Source of the DNA: Pontibacter deserti
GTDB taxonomy: Bacteria > Bacteroidota > Bacteroidia > Cytophagales > Hymenobacteraceae
Reading direction: 5' to 3'
DNA length: 64,000 nucleotides
NCBI RefSeq assembly: GCF_023630255.1
Contig: NZ_JALPRS010000001.1
Span: forward strand, 1-64,000
The notes beneath the pieces are model-generated. The model was not told the DNA's origin and made no database searches. It worked only from the letters and a program-made list of their open reading frames with translations. Shown here in pieces: positions 9,196-18,103 of the stretch. The position numbers and the translations under genes are program-made. How positions within the stretch are numbered: the first letter of the stretch is position 1; each line of letters opens with the position of its first letter.

Positions 9196-11190
9196 TTGAA
9201 CCAGCGATTGAAAAAAAGAATATTAATTGGAGCAGGCATTTTTGTGTCGTTGCTTCTCATCCTTCTCGTACTGCTTGTTACATTCCGGAGCAGGTTACTC
9301 GAATACACGATCAAGAGAGTTGAAGCCAAGATCGAAAATAAATATCCTGTAGACTTTACCATACAGCAGGCAAAATTTACGGACCTGAACTCTGTGGTGC
9401 TGAGCGGGATTTCGCTGGTGCCCCACGAGCGCGACACGTTGTTTGTAACTGATAGTGTGCATGCTTCGGTAAGTTTACGGTCTATACTTAAAGGGCGAAT
9501 TGTTTTTGATAAACTGGATGTAGCTAACGGGTACCTTACTGCCCGCAAAAACGGTGATGTAAATAACTTCTCTTTCCTGTTTAAATCTGATGAAGACGCC
9601 CCGGCCGATACCTCTGCAAAAGGAGGCCGTAACTATGGCGAACTGCTAAACCGACTTATAGAAACGACTTTCGATAACGTACCGGGTCAGGTAGATTTCA
9701 AGAACCTGAACGTGTCTTACGTATCACCGAACCGCACAATAGATGTTAAAATGCCTTTCATGAAAATGGATGATGGCAACATCGAAACTGAGCTTTCTAT
9801 CCAGATGGATTCTATAGTGAACCGGATGCAGGTACGAGGAACAATAGACCCGGGAGATTACAAATTAGCTGCCAGTTTATATGCATCAGATAATAAAGGT
9901 ATTGAGTTACCCTATGTGCAGGAAAAGTTTGGCGGAACAGTTGTCTTCGATACGCTGCACCTGAGCCTGGAAGATAAAAATTATAAAAAAGACAGGCTTA
10001 CCCTGAAGGGGAGTGCCATGGTAGAGAACCTGGTAGTAAACCACCCGAAAATTGCAACTGAAGATGTGCTCGTTAATGAAGGAGCAGTAGACTATGTGGT
10101 AACGATCGGGGAAGATTATTATTCCATTGATGAGCCAACCGAAGTACGTGTAAACAAAGCTGTTGCCAACCTGCAAGCCAGCTACCAGAATGCTACCTCC
10201 AAGATCATCGACCTGAGGGTTAACACAGAAGCTATACCTGCCAACAACATTTTCGAGTCATTGCCAACAGGCTTGTTTGAGAACCTGGATGGAATAAAAG
10301 CTCAGGGTGAGTTACAGTATAATATGAGCTTCCATGTAAATATGGATAGCCTGGATAACCTGAAGTTTAACTCTGACCTAGAAGCTTCCAAAGATTTCAA
10401 GATCGTGAAGTGGGGCAAAACGAATATCCAGAAAATTAATGGCTCATTTGTGCACACTGTGTATGAGTATGGCAAACCGGTAAGAACATTTACAGTTGGT
10501 CCGTCTAACGCTTTCTTTTCACGCATAGGAGCCATCTCACCATACTTGCGCAATGCTATACTTACCGCTGAAGATGCTGGTTTTTACAGCCACAACGGAT
10601 TCCATGAAGAGGCTTTTCGTCAGGCGATAATTGCTAACCTGAAAGAAGGAGAGTTTGTGCGGGGTGGCAGTACCATTTCGATGCAGCTGGTAAAGAACGT
10701 GTTCCTGACACGCCACAAAACCATAACCCGAAAAGTAGAAGAGGCGATCATTGTCTGGCTGATAGAAAACCTGGACCTGGTGTCGAAGAGTCGCATGTTT
10801 GAAGTATACCTAAACATAATTGAGTGGGGACCAAACGTATATGGCGCTAAAGATGCCTCGCGTTTCTACTTTGGCAAGCAGCCATCAGAACTTAACCTGG
10901 CCGAGGCTATCTTCCTGACAAGTATAATTCCGAGCCCGAAACGTTACCGTTCTTCTTTTGATAGTTATGGTAACTTGCGCAGCTGGAAAGGTTATTACTA
11001 TAGGTTGATTGGTGGCATTATGCGCCGCAGGGGATTGATATCAGAAGCTGAATACCAGAACCTGTACCCGAATGTAAGGCTGTATGGCCGTGCCCGCGAC
11101 CTGATTGTAACAGCACAGGATACAAGCCAGGTGGAAGAAGTAGATACTACGGAATTCCAACTGGAAACAATTGACCTGCTGGATTTTTAA
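9196..11190 (+). CDS. AsmA-like / GT51 peptidoglycan transglycosylase fusion
   Basis: A 664-residue single-pass membrane protein with a helix at about 9-30. Residues ~35-430 form a beta-rich AsmA/DUF748-like region (LSGISLVPHERDTLFVTDSV and the repeated 'SLRSILKG' style). Residues ~435-620 are a GT51 glycosyltransferase: AILTAEDAGFYSHNGF with the catalytic Glu near 458, GGSTISMQLVKN, and the EVYLNIIEWGPNVYGA motif. There is no transpeptidase domain, so it would polymerise glycan from lipid II only. The start is TTG at 9196; no ATG lies near it. A stable terminator follows at 11213. Confidence 0.85.
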   Translation: MNQRLKKRILIGAGIFVSLLLILLVLLVTFRSRLLEYTIKRVEAKIENKYPVDFTIQQAKFTDLNSVVLSGISLVPHERDTLFVTDSVHASVSLRSILKGRIVFDKLDVANGYLTARKNGDVNNFSFLFKSDEDAPADTSAKGGRNYGELLNRLIETTFDNVPGQVDFKNLNVSYVSPNRTIDVKMPFMKMDDGNIETELSIQMDSIVNRMQVRGTIDPGDYKLAASLYASDNKGIELPYVQEKFGGTVVFDTLHLSLEDKNYKKDRLTLKGSAMVENLVVNHPKIATEDVLVNEGAVDYVVTIGEDYYSIDEPTEVRVNKAVANLQASYQNATSKIIDLRVNTEAIPANNIFESLPTGLFENLDGIKAQGELQYNMSFHVNMDSLDNLKFNSDLEASKDFKIVKWGKTNIQKINGSFVHTVYEYGKPVRTFTVGPSNAFFSRIGAISPYLRNAILTAEDAGFYSHNGFHEEAFRQAIIANLKEGEFVRGGSTISMQLVKNVFLTRHKTITRKVEEAIIVWLIENLDLVSKSRMFEVYLNIIEWGPNVYGAKDASRFYFGKQPSELNLAEAIFLTSIIPSPKRYRSSFDSYGNLRSWKGYYYRLIGGIMRRRGLISEAEYQNLYPNVRLYGRARDLIVTAQDTSQVEEVDTTEFQLETIDLLDF

Positions 11191-11212
11191 GACACAACTA
11201 TAAGCATTAAGT

Positions 11213-11243
11213 AACGGCCCCGCAAAATACTTGCAGGGCCGTT
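11213..11243 (+). terminator. Terminator after the GT51 gene
   Basis: AACGGCCC-GCAA (11213-11225) pairs with TTGC-GGGCCGTT (11231-11243) apart from one C/A mismatch, with a 5-base loop, followed by ATACTTT. It lies between the GT51 stop and the next gene and argues for that gene starting after it. Confidence 0.75.
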
Positions 11244-11266
11244 ATACTTTACAGCAACCAATAAGG

Positions 11267-12316
11267 ATGAGCTCAGACAATAAGAACCATACTTCTGCAA
11301 ATGGCATAGGACTGTTGCCTCGGGCAAATAAGCTGGCTGGCCGTTTAGGTTTAGACTGGTTCCTGCTGGCATTACTGCTCATGATAGTTTTGGCTTACCT
11401 GTGGCCGCAGGTTGGCTTAAAAGACGGGCCTCTGGCGCTAGGTACGATTACAGATATAGGTGTATCCGTCATTTTCCTGTTCTATGGTTTACGCCTGAGT
11501 CCTGAAAAGTTAAAAGCCGGGTTAAGCAACTGGCGACTGCATCTGCTGGTGCAGTTGAGTACTTTTGTGTTATTTCCGGTATTGGTGTTGCTGGCTATGC
11601 AGGTGGTTGGTGCCAATTCTTCTGATCTGCTCTGGATGGGGATATTTTATCTGGCGGCTCTTCCCTCTACTGTTTCATCGTCTGTGGTGATGGTATCGGT
11701 GGCCGGTGGAAATATGCCTGCTGCTATTTTTAATGCCAGTATTTCGAGCTTACTGGGTGTTTTTATTACGCCTCTTTGGATGAGTCTTTTTCTTTCGGCA
11801 GGAGCAGGAAGTATAGATATGCAGGATGTGATGCTGAAGCTGGTACTGCAGGTGCTGGCGCCGGTTATACTTGGGGTTATACTGCATAGCCGTTTCGGAG
11901 CCTTCGCAGAAAAGCATAAAGCCCGGATCCGGTTCTTCGATCAGAGCATTATTCTGCTTATAGTTTATTCTTCTTTCTGTGAATCATTTAGCCGCAATCT
12001 GTTTGGGGGATTTAGTCTGCTGCACGTGCTGGGATTAAGCTTTGGTATGCTGGCACTGTTCTTCGTGGTGTACGGCATCATTACAGCCATCAGCAGACTG
12101 CTTAAATTAACCTGGGAAGATAAAATAACTGCTGTGTTCTGCGGTTCTAAAAAGTCACTGGTGCATGGCACGGTTATGAGCAAAGTACTTTTCCCGGATG
12201 CCAATGTGGTTGGTATTATACTTTTACCTATCATGTTGTACCATGCCTTGCAGCTCGTAATCGCCAGTATCATCGCACAGGCATCGGCACGCAAGGGTGC
12301 TGCAAAACAGCTATAG
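11267..12316 (+). CDS. SBF-like (bile acid:sodium symporter family) transporter
   Basis: A 349-residue protein with about ten membrane helices, matching the SBF-like family PF13593 (relatives of SLC10A7). Typical segments are IGVSVIFLFYGLRLSPEKL and the GSKKSLVHGTVMSKVLF stretch near the C-terminus. The substrate is unknown. A longer reading from TTG at 11231 would begin inside the preceding terminator stem, so ATG 11267 is preferred. It is followed by a terminator shared with the convergent DUF3817 gene. Confidence 0.85.
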   Translation: MSSDNKNHTSANGIGLLPRANKLAGRLGLDWFLLALLLMIVLAYLWPQVGLKDGPLALGTITDIGVSVIFLFYGLRLSPEKLKAGLSNWRLHLLVQLSTFVLFPVLVLLAMQVVGANSSDLLWMGIFYLAALPSTVSSSVVMVSVAGGNMPAAIFNASISSLLGVFITPLWMSLFLSAGAGSIDMQDVMLKLVLQVLAPVILGVILHSRFGAFAEKHKARIRFFDQSIILLIVYSSFCESFSRNLFGGFSLLHVLGLSFGMLALFFVVYGIITAISRLLKLTWEDKITAVFCGSKKSLVHGTVMSKVLFPDANVVGIILLPIMLYHALQLVIASIIAQASARKGAAKQL

Positions 12317-12335
12317 TTATACCTGGGTATCTCTC

Positions 12336-12370
12336 AAAAAAAAGCCCCACCGTTTCCAGTGTGGCTTTTT
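12336..12370. terminator. Bidirectional terminator
   Basis: An A-run with AGCC (12336-12344) pairs with GGCTTTTT (12363-12370) and, past one C/T mismatch, CAC pairs with GTG. It lies between two convergent genes (11267-12316 and 12386-12712) and can serve both. Confidence 0.75.
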
Positions 12371-12385
12371 ATCTGTAAGTATAGG

Positions 12386-12712
12386 TTAAGCTGCTTGCTT
12401 TTCGCGTTTCTGGGCTAATTTGGCTTGTTCTTCCTCTTTCAGCTTTTTATCCAGCCAGAAGGTACCAAACGGGACAAATGAAAGTGCAAAGGCAACTATA
12501 GCTTTAAGTATAGACCAACGCTCTGCAAAAAACACATGTGCCAGTGTAGCTACATACAGCACAAACAATACACCGTGTGCCCAGCCTACATACTTAACCA
12601 GTTCAGGTATACCAAACATATACTTTAGTGGCATAGCTATCAGCAACAATACCAGGAACGAAATACCTTCATATAAGGCAACTGCGCGGAAACGTGAAAG
12701 TGGAGTACTCAT
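12386..12712 (-). CDS. DUF3817 membrane protein
   Basis: A 108-residue protein with three hydrophobic helices and a charged C-terminal tail (KLKEEEQAKLAQKREKQAA). The pattern FRAVALYEGISFLVLL followed by GWAHGVLFVLY is characteristic of DUF3817, small integral membrane proteins of unknown function. It converges with the SBF-like transporter and shares its terminator. It lies downstream of the DAHP synthase gene on the same strand but 109 bases away. Confidence 0.8.
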   Translation of the reverse strand: MSTPLSRFRAVALYEGISFLVLLLIAMPLKYMFGIPELVKYVGWAHGVLFVLYVATLAHVFFAERWSILKAIVAFALSFVPFGTFWLDKKLKEEEQAKLAQKREKQAA

Positions 12713-12821
12713 GTCAAGAATTTAATTTTTCAGATGATGCTGCAACTTAACACACTTTTGCCATAAAACGTGCCTTCTGTTTCATAATTCATACTTCTTC
12801 CGGTTTTACCGCAAGGCGTTG

Positions 12822-13886
12822 TCAGGCTACAGCGCTGGTAGGCTCGCTGCCAGTAGTGGTTATACTTCCCAACTGCGGGCTAACCGGATGCAGCAAACTA
12901 TGAAGCTGCTCTTGCTTTTTGCGAAGCTGATCTGCAGGAGATGCACCACCTAACCCGTAGCTGCTCATCTGGCTTGCCACAGTAGTGCGGTGCAATAGTA
13001 ACTCCATTAATTGCTGGTCCAGCGTTTCTACTTCCTGTCTTAGCGCATCCAGGTGCTCCACCAGTTCGGTTGTTTCGCTCAGCTTTACTCGGGTTTTAAG
13101 GGCGTTAATCAACAAGCCCAGTTCCTGCGGCATTAACTGCTGTTGCTGGCTGCTAAGGGCAGTAGCCGGGCTAACATGCGACTCAAACAACAAACCATCT
13201 ATACCTAAATCCAGGGCACGCTGGCCTACCGGGTACAACAAGCTGCGTTTACCTGCAATATGGCTGGTGTCGCAAAGTACAGGCAACTCCGGAAGCTCCT
13301 GGCGCAGTTGCAGCATCACCTCCCATTTAGGCTGGTTGCGGTAGAGCAGTTCTTTGTCTTCACCGGAGAAGCCACGATGTATAGCACCCAGATCAGTTAA
13401 GCCTGCCTGCTGCAATCTTTCAAAAGCACCTATCCACAGACCCAGATCCGGATAAACGGGGTTGTTAACCAGTATTGGCGTAGCAGTACCACGCAGCACA
13501 GCAGCAATTTCCTCTACTGCATAGGGGTTTACAGTTACTCTCCCGTTCAGGCAAAGTATATCTATGCTGTGCTTCAGGGCTTCTTCGGCCTGTTGTGCGT
13601 TCGATACATCCACTGCCAGGCGCGTACCAGTTTGTTGTTTTACTTTTTGCAGCCATGGCAAACCAGTAGCACCCACACCTGCAAAGCTATTTGGGCGTGT
13701 GCGAGATTTCCAGATACCTGCCTTAAAAATAGAAACGTTCTGCAGATTATACAGAAGACGGGCAGTTTCTAATACCTGGGTTTCGCTTTCGGCGCTGCAT
13801 GGGCCAGCAATCAGCACGGGCTTTCCGCTTGCATTCCTGAAGCTGGATTGCGGTGCTGCACTGATGGTTGTTTTACTTGCTCTCAT
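12822..13886 (-). CDS. DAHP synthase with reduced chorismate mutase tail
   Basis: A 354-residue fusion of the Bacteroidota DAHP synthase/chorismate mutase type. Residues ~20-265 form the KDO8P/DAHP synthase barrel (VLIAGPCSAES, KAGIWKSRTRPNSFAGVG, HRGFSG, CDTSHIAGKR, FESHVSP), catalysing PEP + erythrose-4-phosphate to DAHP, the first shikimate step. From ~275 a chorismate mutase (AroQ) first helix is visible (LRQEVETLDQQLMELLLHR). The usual IGxxK region reads QMSSYGLGG, and the third helix is replaced by a low-complexity Ser/Thr/Pro tail. The mutase part is probably inactive and may only be regulatory. Confidence 0.88.
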   Translation of the reverse strand: MRASKTTISAAPQSSFRNASGKPVLIAGPCSAESETQVLETARLLYNLQNVSIFKAGIWKSRTRPNSFAGVGATGLPWLQKVKQQTGTRLAVDVSNAQQAEEALKHSIDILCLNGRVTVNPYAVEEIAAVLRGTATPILVNNPVYPDLGLWIGAFERLQQAGLTDLGAIHRGFSGEDKELLYRNQPKWEVMLQLRQELPELPVLCDTSHIAGKRSLLYPVGQRALDLGIDGLLFESHVSPATALSSQQQQLMPQELGLLINALKTRVKLSETTELVEHLDALRQEVETLDQQLMELLLHRTTVASQMSSYGLGGASPADQLRKKQEQLHSLLHPVSPQLGSITTTGSEPTSAVA

Positions 13887-13961
13887 GACTACATAAAATA
13901 AATTACTGTTTTAAAAATGGCTTTACAGCCTTTCGATTGATTGTTTTAAGTGATACAAAAC

Positions 13962-13987
13962 AAAAAGCCCCGCTTGTGGGCGGGGCT
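13962..13987 (-). terminator. Terminator for the TerC transcript
   Basis: AGCCCCGC (13966-13973) pairs with GCGGGGCT (13980-13987) around a 6-base loop, with an A-run at 13962-13966 that becomes a T-tail on the minus strand. It lies ~175 bases beyond the TerC stop, and is a likely end of that transcript. Confidence 0.7.
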
Positions 13988-14004
13988 CTCTATGGTATTG
14001 CTAA

Positions 14005-14018
14005 AGTATATATATACT
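14005..14018. repeat. 14-bp perfect palindrome
   Basis: AGTATATATATACT is a perfect palindrome in the 277-base non-coding stretch between the DAHP synthase start and the TerC stop. It may be an operator, or chance, given the abundance of TATAC words in this genome. The rest of 13887-14163 holds the terminator at 13962 and nothing else recognisable. Confidence 0.35.
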
Positions 14019-14163
14019 ATACACAAATGTCTACCACCAGAGCCCCGCAAAGCTGGACCTTGGAAATATTGGCATACATATTTGTGCAGAATAGCGTCAT
14101 TTGTTGTATTAATTGATGCAAGTAAAAGTATAAATTCTTTTAAAAGCAATTTTTAAGCTTAAA

Positions 14164-15132
14164 TTATTTTTTATCTGTATCCAGGTTATTATCAAAATTC
14201 TGTGGTTTTGGCAGCTCATCATCCTTCTTCGGGAACAGCAGCGATGCAATAACTGAGATAGCAAGTATACCTCCCACAACACCTAATGCAATGCGCATAT
14301 CCAGGTGGAAAACATCGCTTAGCAGCAGTTTAAAACCTATAAATACAAGTATAACCGATAACCCATAGTGCAGGTAATGGAACAGCTGCATGATACCAGC
14401 CAAGGCAAAGTATAAAGCTCTTAAGCCCAGCAACGCAAATACGTTAGAAGTATAAACAATGAATGGATCTTTAGAGATGGCAAGTATGGCAGGTATGGAG
14501 TCGGCAGCAAAAACGATGTCGGTGGTCTCCACCATAATCAGTACCAGGAACAACGGCGTTGCGAAAATCTTCCCGTCTATTTTTGTAAAGAACTTACCAC
14601 CCACCGAATGCTTGGTAAAAGGCAGTTTCTGGCTGATCCAGACAATGAACGGGTTCTGCTCAGGGTGCAGCTCATCATCGCTTTTCTGGAAAGCCATTTT
14701 TATACCTGTAAATACCAGGAACGCACCCAGTATGTAGATAATAAAGTGGAACTTAGCGATAAGCGCCACACCCACAAGTATAAATATAGCCCGGAAAACT
14801 AGCGCCCCTAAAATACCCCAGAACAGGATCTTGTGCTGAAATTTGGTCGGAACCTTAAAGAAGTTGAAGATGAGGATAAAGACAAACAAATTGTCAACAC
14901 TCAGCGACTTCTCAATTAAATAACCTGTAAGAAATTCAAGTGCAGGGCCGGGGCCTTTCCAGTAGTAAATCAGTAAGTTGAATGCCAGCGAAAGCCCGAT
15001 CCAGAACACGCTCCAAAGCAACGCCTCCTTTATTTTAACTTCATGCTCTTTTCGGTGGAACACAAACAGATCCAGGCCAAGTAAAAGCAAAACAAAAACA
15101 TTAAAGAAGATCCAGAAATATATCTCGCTCAT
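14164..15132 (-). CDS. TerC/Alx family membrane protein
   Basis: A 322-residue protein with about nine membrane helices. It carries the TerC-family conserved acidic motifs: LIEKSLSVDNLFVFILIF near residue 75 and ETTDIVFAADSIPAILAIS near 205. The family includes Alx and TerC, implicated in manganese export and tellurite resistance. Many relatives are preceded by a yybP-ykoY manganese riboswitch, but none could be seen in the 160 bases upstream. The C-terminus is charged and cytoplasmic (KKDDELPKPQNFDNNLDTDKK). Confidence 0.9.
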   Translation of the reverse strand: MSEIYFWIFFNVFVLLLLGLDLFVFHRKEHEVKIKEALLWSVFWIGLSLAFNLLIYYWKGPGPALEFLTGYLIEKSLSVDNLFVFILIFNFFKVPTKFQHKILFWGILGALVFRAIFILVGVALIAKFHFIIYILGAFLVFTGIKMAFQKSDDELHPEQNPFIVWISQKLPFTKHSVGGKFFTKIDGKIFATPLFLVLIMVETTDIVFAADSIPAILAISKDPFIVYTSNVFALLGLRALYFALAGIMQLFHYLHYGLSVILVFIGFKLLLSDVFHLDMRIALGVVGGILAISVIASLLFPKKDDELPKPQNFDNNLDTDKK

Positions 15133-15295
15133 AAAAAGAGTATTCAGAGGCTTACTGCCAATTCGGGTTATAACTTATACCTGATAAGCTACTTTTTGGG
15201 TAAAGTTACTTCATTTAGGCGTAGATATATAGCGAAGTGCTATGAATTTGTGCCGGAAAGCAGGATATAAGCCGGATACGACAGGTATCTGTCTG

Positions 15296-16030
15296 CTAGT
15301 ACCGGTCGAAGTGGCGGAAGAAACTGTTAACTTTCATTTTTAGCACGCCCAGTACCGCCTCCTTAAATATACCCGACGACATTTTAGACTGGCCTTTGGT
15401 ACGGTCTGTAAAAATGATCGGTACTTCCTTTATCTTAAAGCCATACTTGTAAGTCAGGAACTTCATCTCGATCTGGAAAGCATACCCTACAAAGCGGATT
15501 TTGTTAAGCTGTATGGTTTGCAACACCTTGCGGCGATAGCATTTAAACCCGGCCGTAGTGTCGGCAATGGGCATACCCGTTATCAGGCGCACATATAAAC
15601 TGGCAAACCACGACATCAGTACACGGTTCATTGGCCAGTTAACCACGTTTACGCCCTGTATATAGCGGCTGCCGATGGCCATATCGTAACCATCCAAAGC
15701 ACAGGCGTCATGTAATTTTATCAGATCGTCGGGATTGTGCGAGAAGTCGGCATCCATCTCAAAAATAAATTCATAGCCATTACGCAGCGCATATTTAAAG
15801 CCATGAATGTAAGCGGTGCCAAGCCCTAACTTTCCCTGGCGGGTTTCCAGGTGTAAACGTTCAGGATACTCAATCTGCAGGTCGCGCACAATGTTGGCTG
15901 TGCCGTCTGGTGAGTTGTCGTCGATGATCAAAAGATGAAAGGGGTGAGTCAGCGACATCACTTTTCTAACTATAGACTCAATGTTCTCCCGCTCATTATA
16001 GGTTGGGATGATCACCAACGATTCTTTCAT
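15296..16030 (-). CDS. Polyprenol monophosphomannose synthase-like GT2
   Basis: A 244-residue family 2 glycosyltransferase without membrane anchor, of the dolichol-phosphate-mannose synthase type. It shows VIIPTYNERENIESIV, LLIIDDNSPDGTA and the DxD segment FEMDADFSHNPDDL at ~95, plus the DTTAGFKCYRR segment typical of DPM1 homologues. It probably makes polyprenyl-phosphate mannose for protein or lipid glycosylation. It is 13 bases downstream of the protoporphyrinogen oxidase gene on the same strand, so likely cotranscribed. Confidence 0.9.
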   Translation of the reverse strand: MKESLVIIPTYNERENIESIVRKVMSLTHPFHLLIIDDNSPDGTANIVRDLQIEYPERLHLETRQGKLGLGTAYIHGFKYALRNGYEFIFEMDADFSHNPDDLIKLHDACALDGYDMAIGSRYIQGVNVVNWPMNRVLMSWFASLYVRLITGMPIADTTAGFKCYRRKVLQTIQLNKIRFVGYAFQIEMKFLTYKYGFKIKEVPIIFTDRTKGQSKMSSGIFKEAVLGVLKMKVNSFFRHFDRY

Positions 16031-16043
16031 GCCACAAATATAG

Positions 16044-17402
16044 CTATTCAGCTATTGATGGCGTGGGCCTTTTTAAATTAATTTTGTGAGCAAGTTCTTT
16101 TGCATGGCGAATACAACTAGGTACCGAAACTCCTGCCTGCCAGTTTGCAGCTATAAACAGGCCATCCTGCTCCAGTTGTTTTGCCATTTCGTGGGCATCT
16201 TCTATGTACATGTCATACTGCGGAATAGAGTGCTCCATAAAATGCATGTGCTGAAAAACAGGTTTGTCTGTTGTTATGCCATACTTCTCTGCCAGCTCTT
16301 TGTGCACGCAATCCAGTAGTTTATCTTTATCTGTCAGGGCGTTTTCTTCGTATTGCGCACCACCAACAAAACTGGTAACCAGCACCTCATGCGGACGGCA
16401 ACGGCCATCAAACAAGGAACTAGACCAGATAGAACCTACCGTAAAAGGACATTCAGCCTTCGGATGCAGTGCACCAAATCCATCCAGGTCATGGCTAACA
16501 TCGCGGCGGTTATACACCGAATGCACTATAGCCATAGGTGGGTAATGTATATTCTGCAAAGCCGCTGCCATACCCGGGAAAGTATAATGTAAAAGGTCAG
16601 CTGCCGGTAGGGCTGGTAAGGCAAGCACCAGCATAGTATATTCTTCATTGTCATGGTCGCCGGTGGTAGAGCAGCTGATAATGTATTTACCCTGGTTGCG
16701 GGTAATCATTTCTACCCGGTGGCCGGTATGCAGCGAGATTAATTTATCTGCAATAGCCTCAGGCAGGGTTTGCATACCGTTGGCAAAAGAGATGTTCTCA
16801 TGTGTAAGATGAACACTTTTATGGTGCATCAACCCTTTCAGCACAGAGCCATAGCGGGTCTCCATTTCCTTCAGCATCGGGAATGCTTTATGGATAAGCA
16901 GCTTTTCGGGATCGCCGCCATATACTCCTGATATATAAGGGTTAACAACATAGTCGATAACTCCGGGGCCAAAGCGGCGTTCGAAAAACTGGGTTATGGT
17001 TTCATAGTCAATATCAGCAGGCGGTACATCTTTTTCTTTAAGTATGCGCAGTTTGGTTTTCCAGGAAAAGAAGTTGTTTGATAGTAACGAGAAAGGATTT
17101 GTAGGTAACTTTTCATAAGAACCATCACGAAGTATATACCTGTGGTTGCCAGCCTGTGCGGTTGGTACAACTTCCTGTTCTAGTTTAAGTTCGCGGATCA
17201 GGGCCTGTAACTCAGGAGTAGATTGCAATGAGTTAGGACCCAGCTCCAACAGATAACCACTTTCCTGTATTGTTTGGATATTACCGCCTACACGCTCCCC
17301 GGCTTCGAAAAGATCATAAGGTATACCCAGTTTTTGTAGGTAATAAGCAAGCGCTAACCCCGAAATACCCGCACCAATTATCGCCACTCTCATACTACTC
17401 AC
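16044..17402 (-). CDS. hemG: Protoporphyrinogen oxidase (HemY type)
   Basis: A 452-residue FAD-dependent amine-oxidase-fold enzyme that oxidises protoporphyrinogen IX in haem synthesis. The N-terminal dinucleotide-binding motif is IIGAGISGLALAYYL with the acidic end of strand 2 (LFEAGERVGGNIQT). The LELGPNSLQ and VVNPYISGVYGGDPEKL segments are typical of the oxygen-dependent PPOX family, and a C-terminal FAD segment (LFIAANWQAGVSVPSCI) is present. Start: ATG 17402, with a second ATG three codons in (17393) equally possible. Divergent from the HAD phosphatase at 17553. Confidence 0.93.
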   Translation of the reverse strand: MSSMRVAIIGAGISGLALAYYLQKLGIPYDLFEAGERVGGNIQTIQESGYLLELGPNSLQSTPELQALIRELKLEQEVVPTAQAGNHRYILRDGSYEKLPTNPFSLLSNNFFSWKTKLRILKEKDVPPADIDYETITQFFERRFGPGVIDYVVNPYISGVYGGDPEKLLIHKAFPMLKEMETRYGSVLKGLMHHKSVHLTHENISFANGMQTLPEAIADKLISLHTGHRVEMITRNQGKYIISCSTTGDHDNEEYTMLVLALPALPAADLLHYTFPGMAAALQNIHYPPMAIVHSVYNRRDVSHDLDGFGALHPKAECPFTVGSIWSSSLFDGRCRPHEVLVTSFVGGAQYEENALTDKDKLLDCVHKELAEKYGITTDKPVFQHMHFMEHSIPQYDMYIEDAHEMAKQLEQDGLFIAANWQAGVSVPSCIRHAKELAHKINLKRPTPSIAE

Positions 17403-17552
17403 TTATTACTGTAATAATTCTTCTTATAATTGCACTATATTTTCATCCTTTTTGCTGATACCCTATTTATATTTACGGCATCGGCTGAGAAATTATACTT
17501 CTTGCAAACGCTTTATTTTCTATTTTAGCATTTAAAACCTTTATTCTTATAC

Positions 17553-18077
17553 ATGCCTGAGCAAAAATGCGTGTTCCTGGACCGCGATGGTGTATTGAAC
17601 CGCGAACGTGGCGACTATACGTATCGATTGAATGATTTTGAAGTGATGCCAGGTGTACCCGAAGCGTTGGCATTGCTGAAAAATAACGGCTACCTGCTGG
17701 TAGTGGTTACAAACCAGGGTGGTATTGCCAAAGGATTATATACCAAAACCGATGTAATGGCCTGCCACCAGAAGCTGCAGAATAGCTGTGGTAACCTGAT
17801 AGATGCACATTATTACGCCCCCTCACATCCTAATTATTCCGAATCTCTTTCCCGAAAGCCAGATAGCCTGATGCTGGAACGCGCCATAGCTAAGTATAAC
17901 ATTGGCCCTGCCCAAAGCTGGATGGTCGGTGATTCTTTACGAGACCTGGAAGCTGCTGAGAAAGTAGGAGTGAAGTCTATACTTGTTGGTGATAAGTATG
18001 AAGTTGGTACATATCCGGTGCAGGTAAAAGATCTGTGGGAGGCGGCGCAGGTTATAGTTTGTAAGGGGGATGTATAA
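17553..18077 (+). CDS. GmhB-like HAD-IIIA phosphatase lacking zinc cysteines
   Basis: A 174-residue HAD phosphatase. HAD motifs are complete: DRDGVLN (10-16), VVTNQGGIAKG (around 50-60), RKP (~112) and GDSLRDLEAA (~130). It aligns with D-glycero-D-manno-heptose-1,7-bisphosphate 7-phosphatase (GmhB) and histidinol phosphatase. In those enzymes a cysteine/histidine cluster before RKP binds zinc; here the stretch reads HYYAPSHPNYSESLSRKP with no cysteine. The substrate is therefore uncertain. It is followed after 26 bases by a secreted-protein gene. Confidence 0.8.
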   Translation: MPEQKCVFLDRDGVLNRERGDYTYRLNDFEVMPGVPEALALLKNNGYLLVVVTNQGGIAKGLYTKTDVMACHQKLQNSCGNLIDAHYYAPSHPNYSESLSRKPDSLMLERAIAKYNIGPAQSWMVGDSLRDLEAAEKVGVKSILVGDKYEVGTYPVQVKDLWEAAQVIVCKGDV

Positions 18078-18103
18078 ATCAAAAGCTGAAACTTATCTAC
18101 TGT

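Noticed and set aside
14005..14018. Phage or integrative-element attachment site
   Set aside because: The palindrome has no tRNA, integrase or direct repeat partner; it may be chance in a TATAC-rich genome.
15133..15295. Manganese riboswitch upstream of TerC
   Set aside because: No yybP-ykoY-like pairing or conserved core could be seen in the 160 bases.
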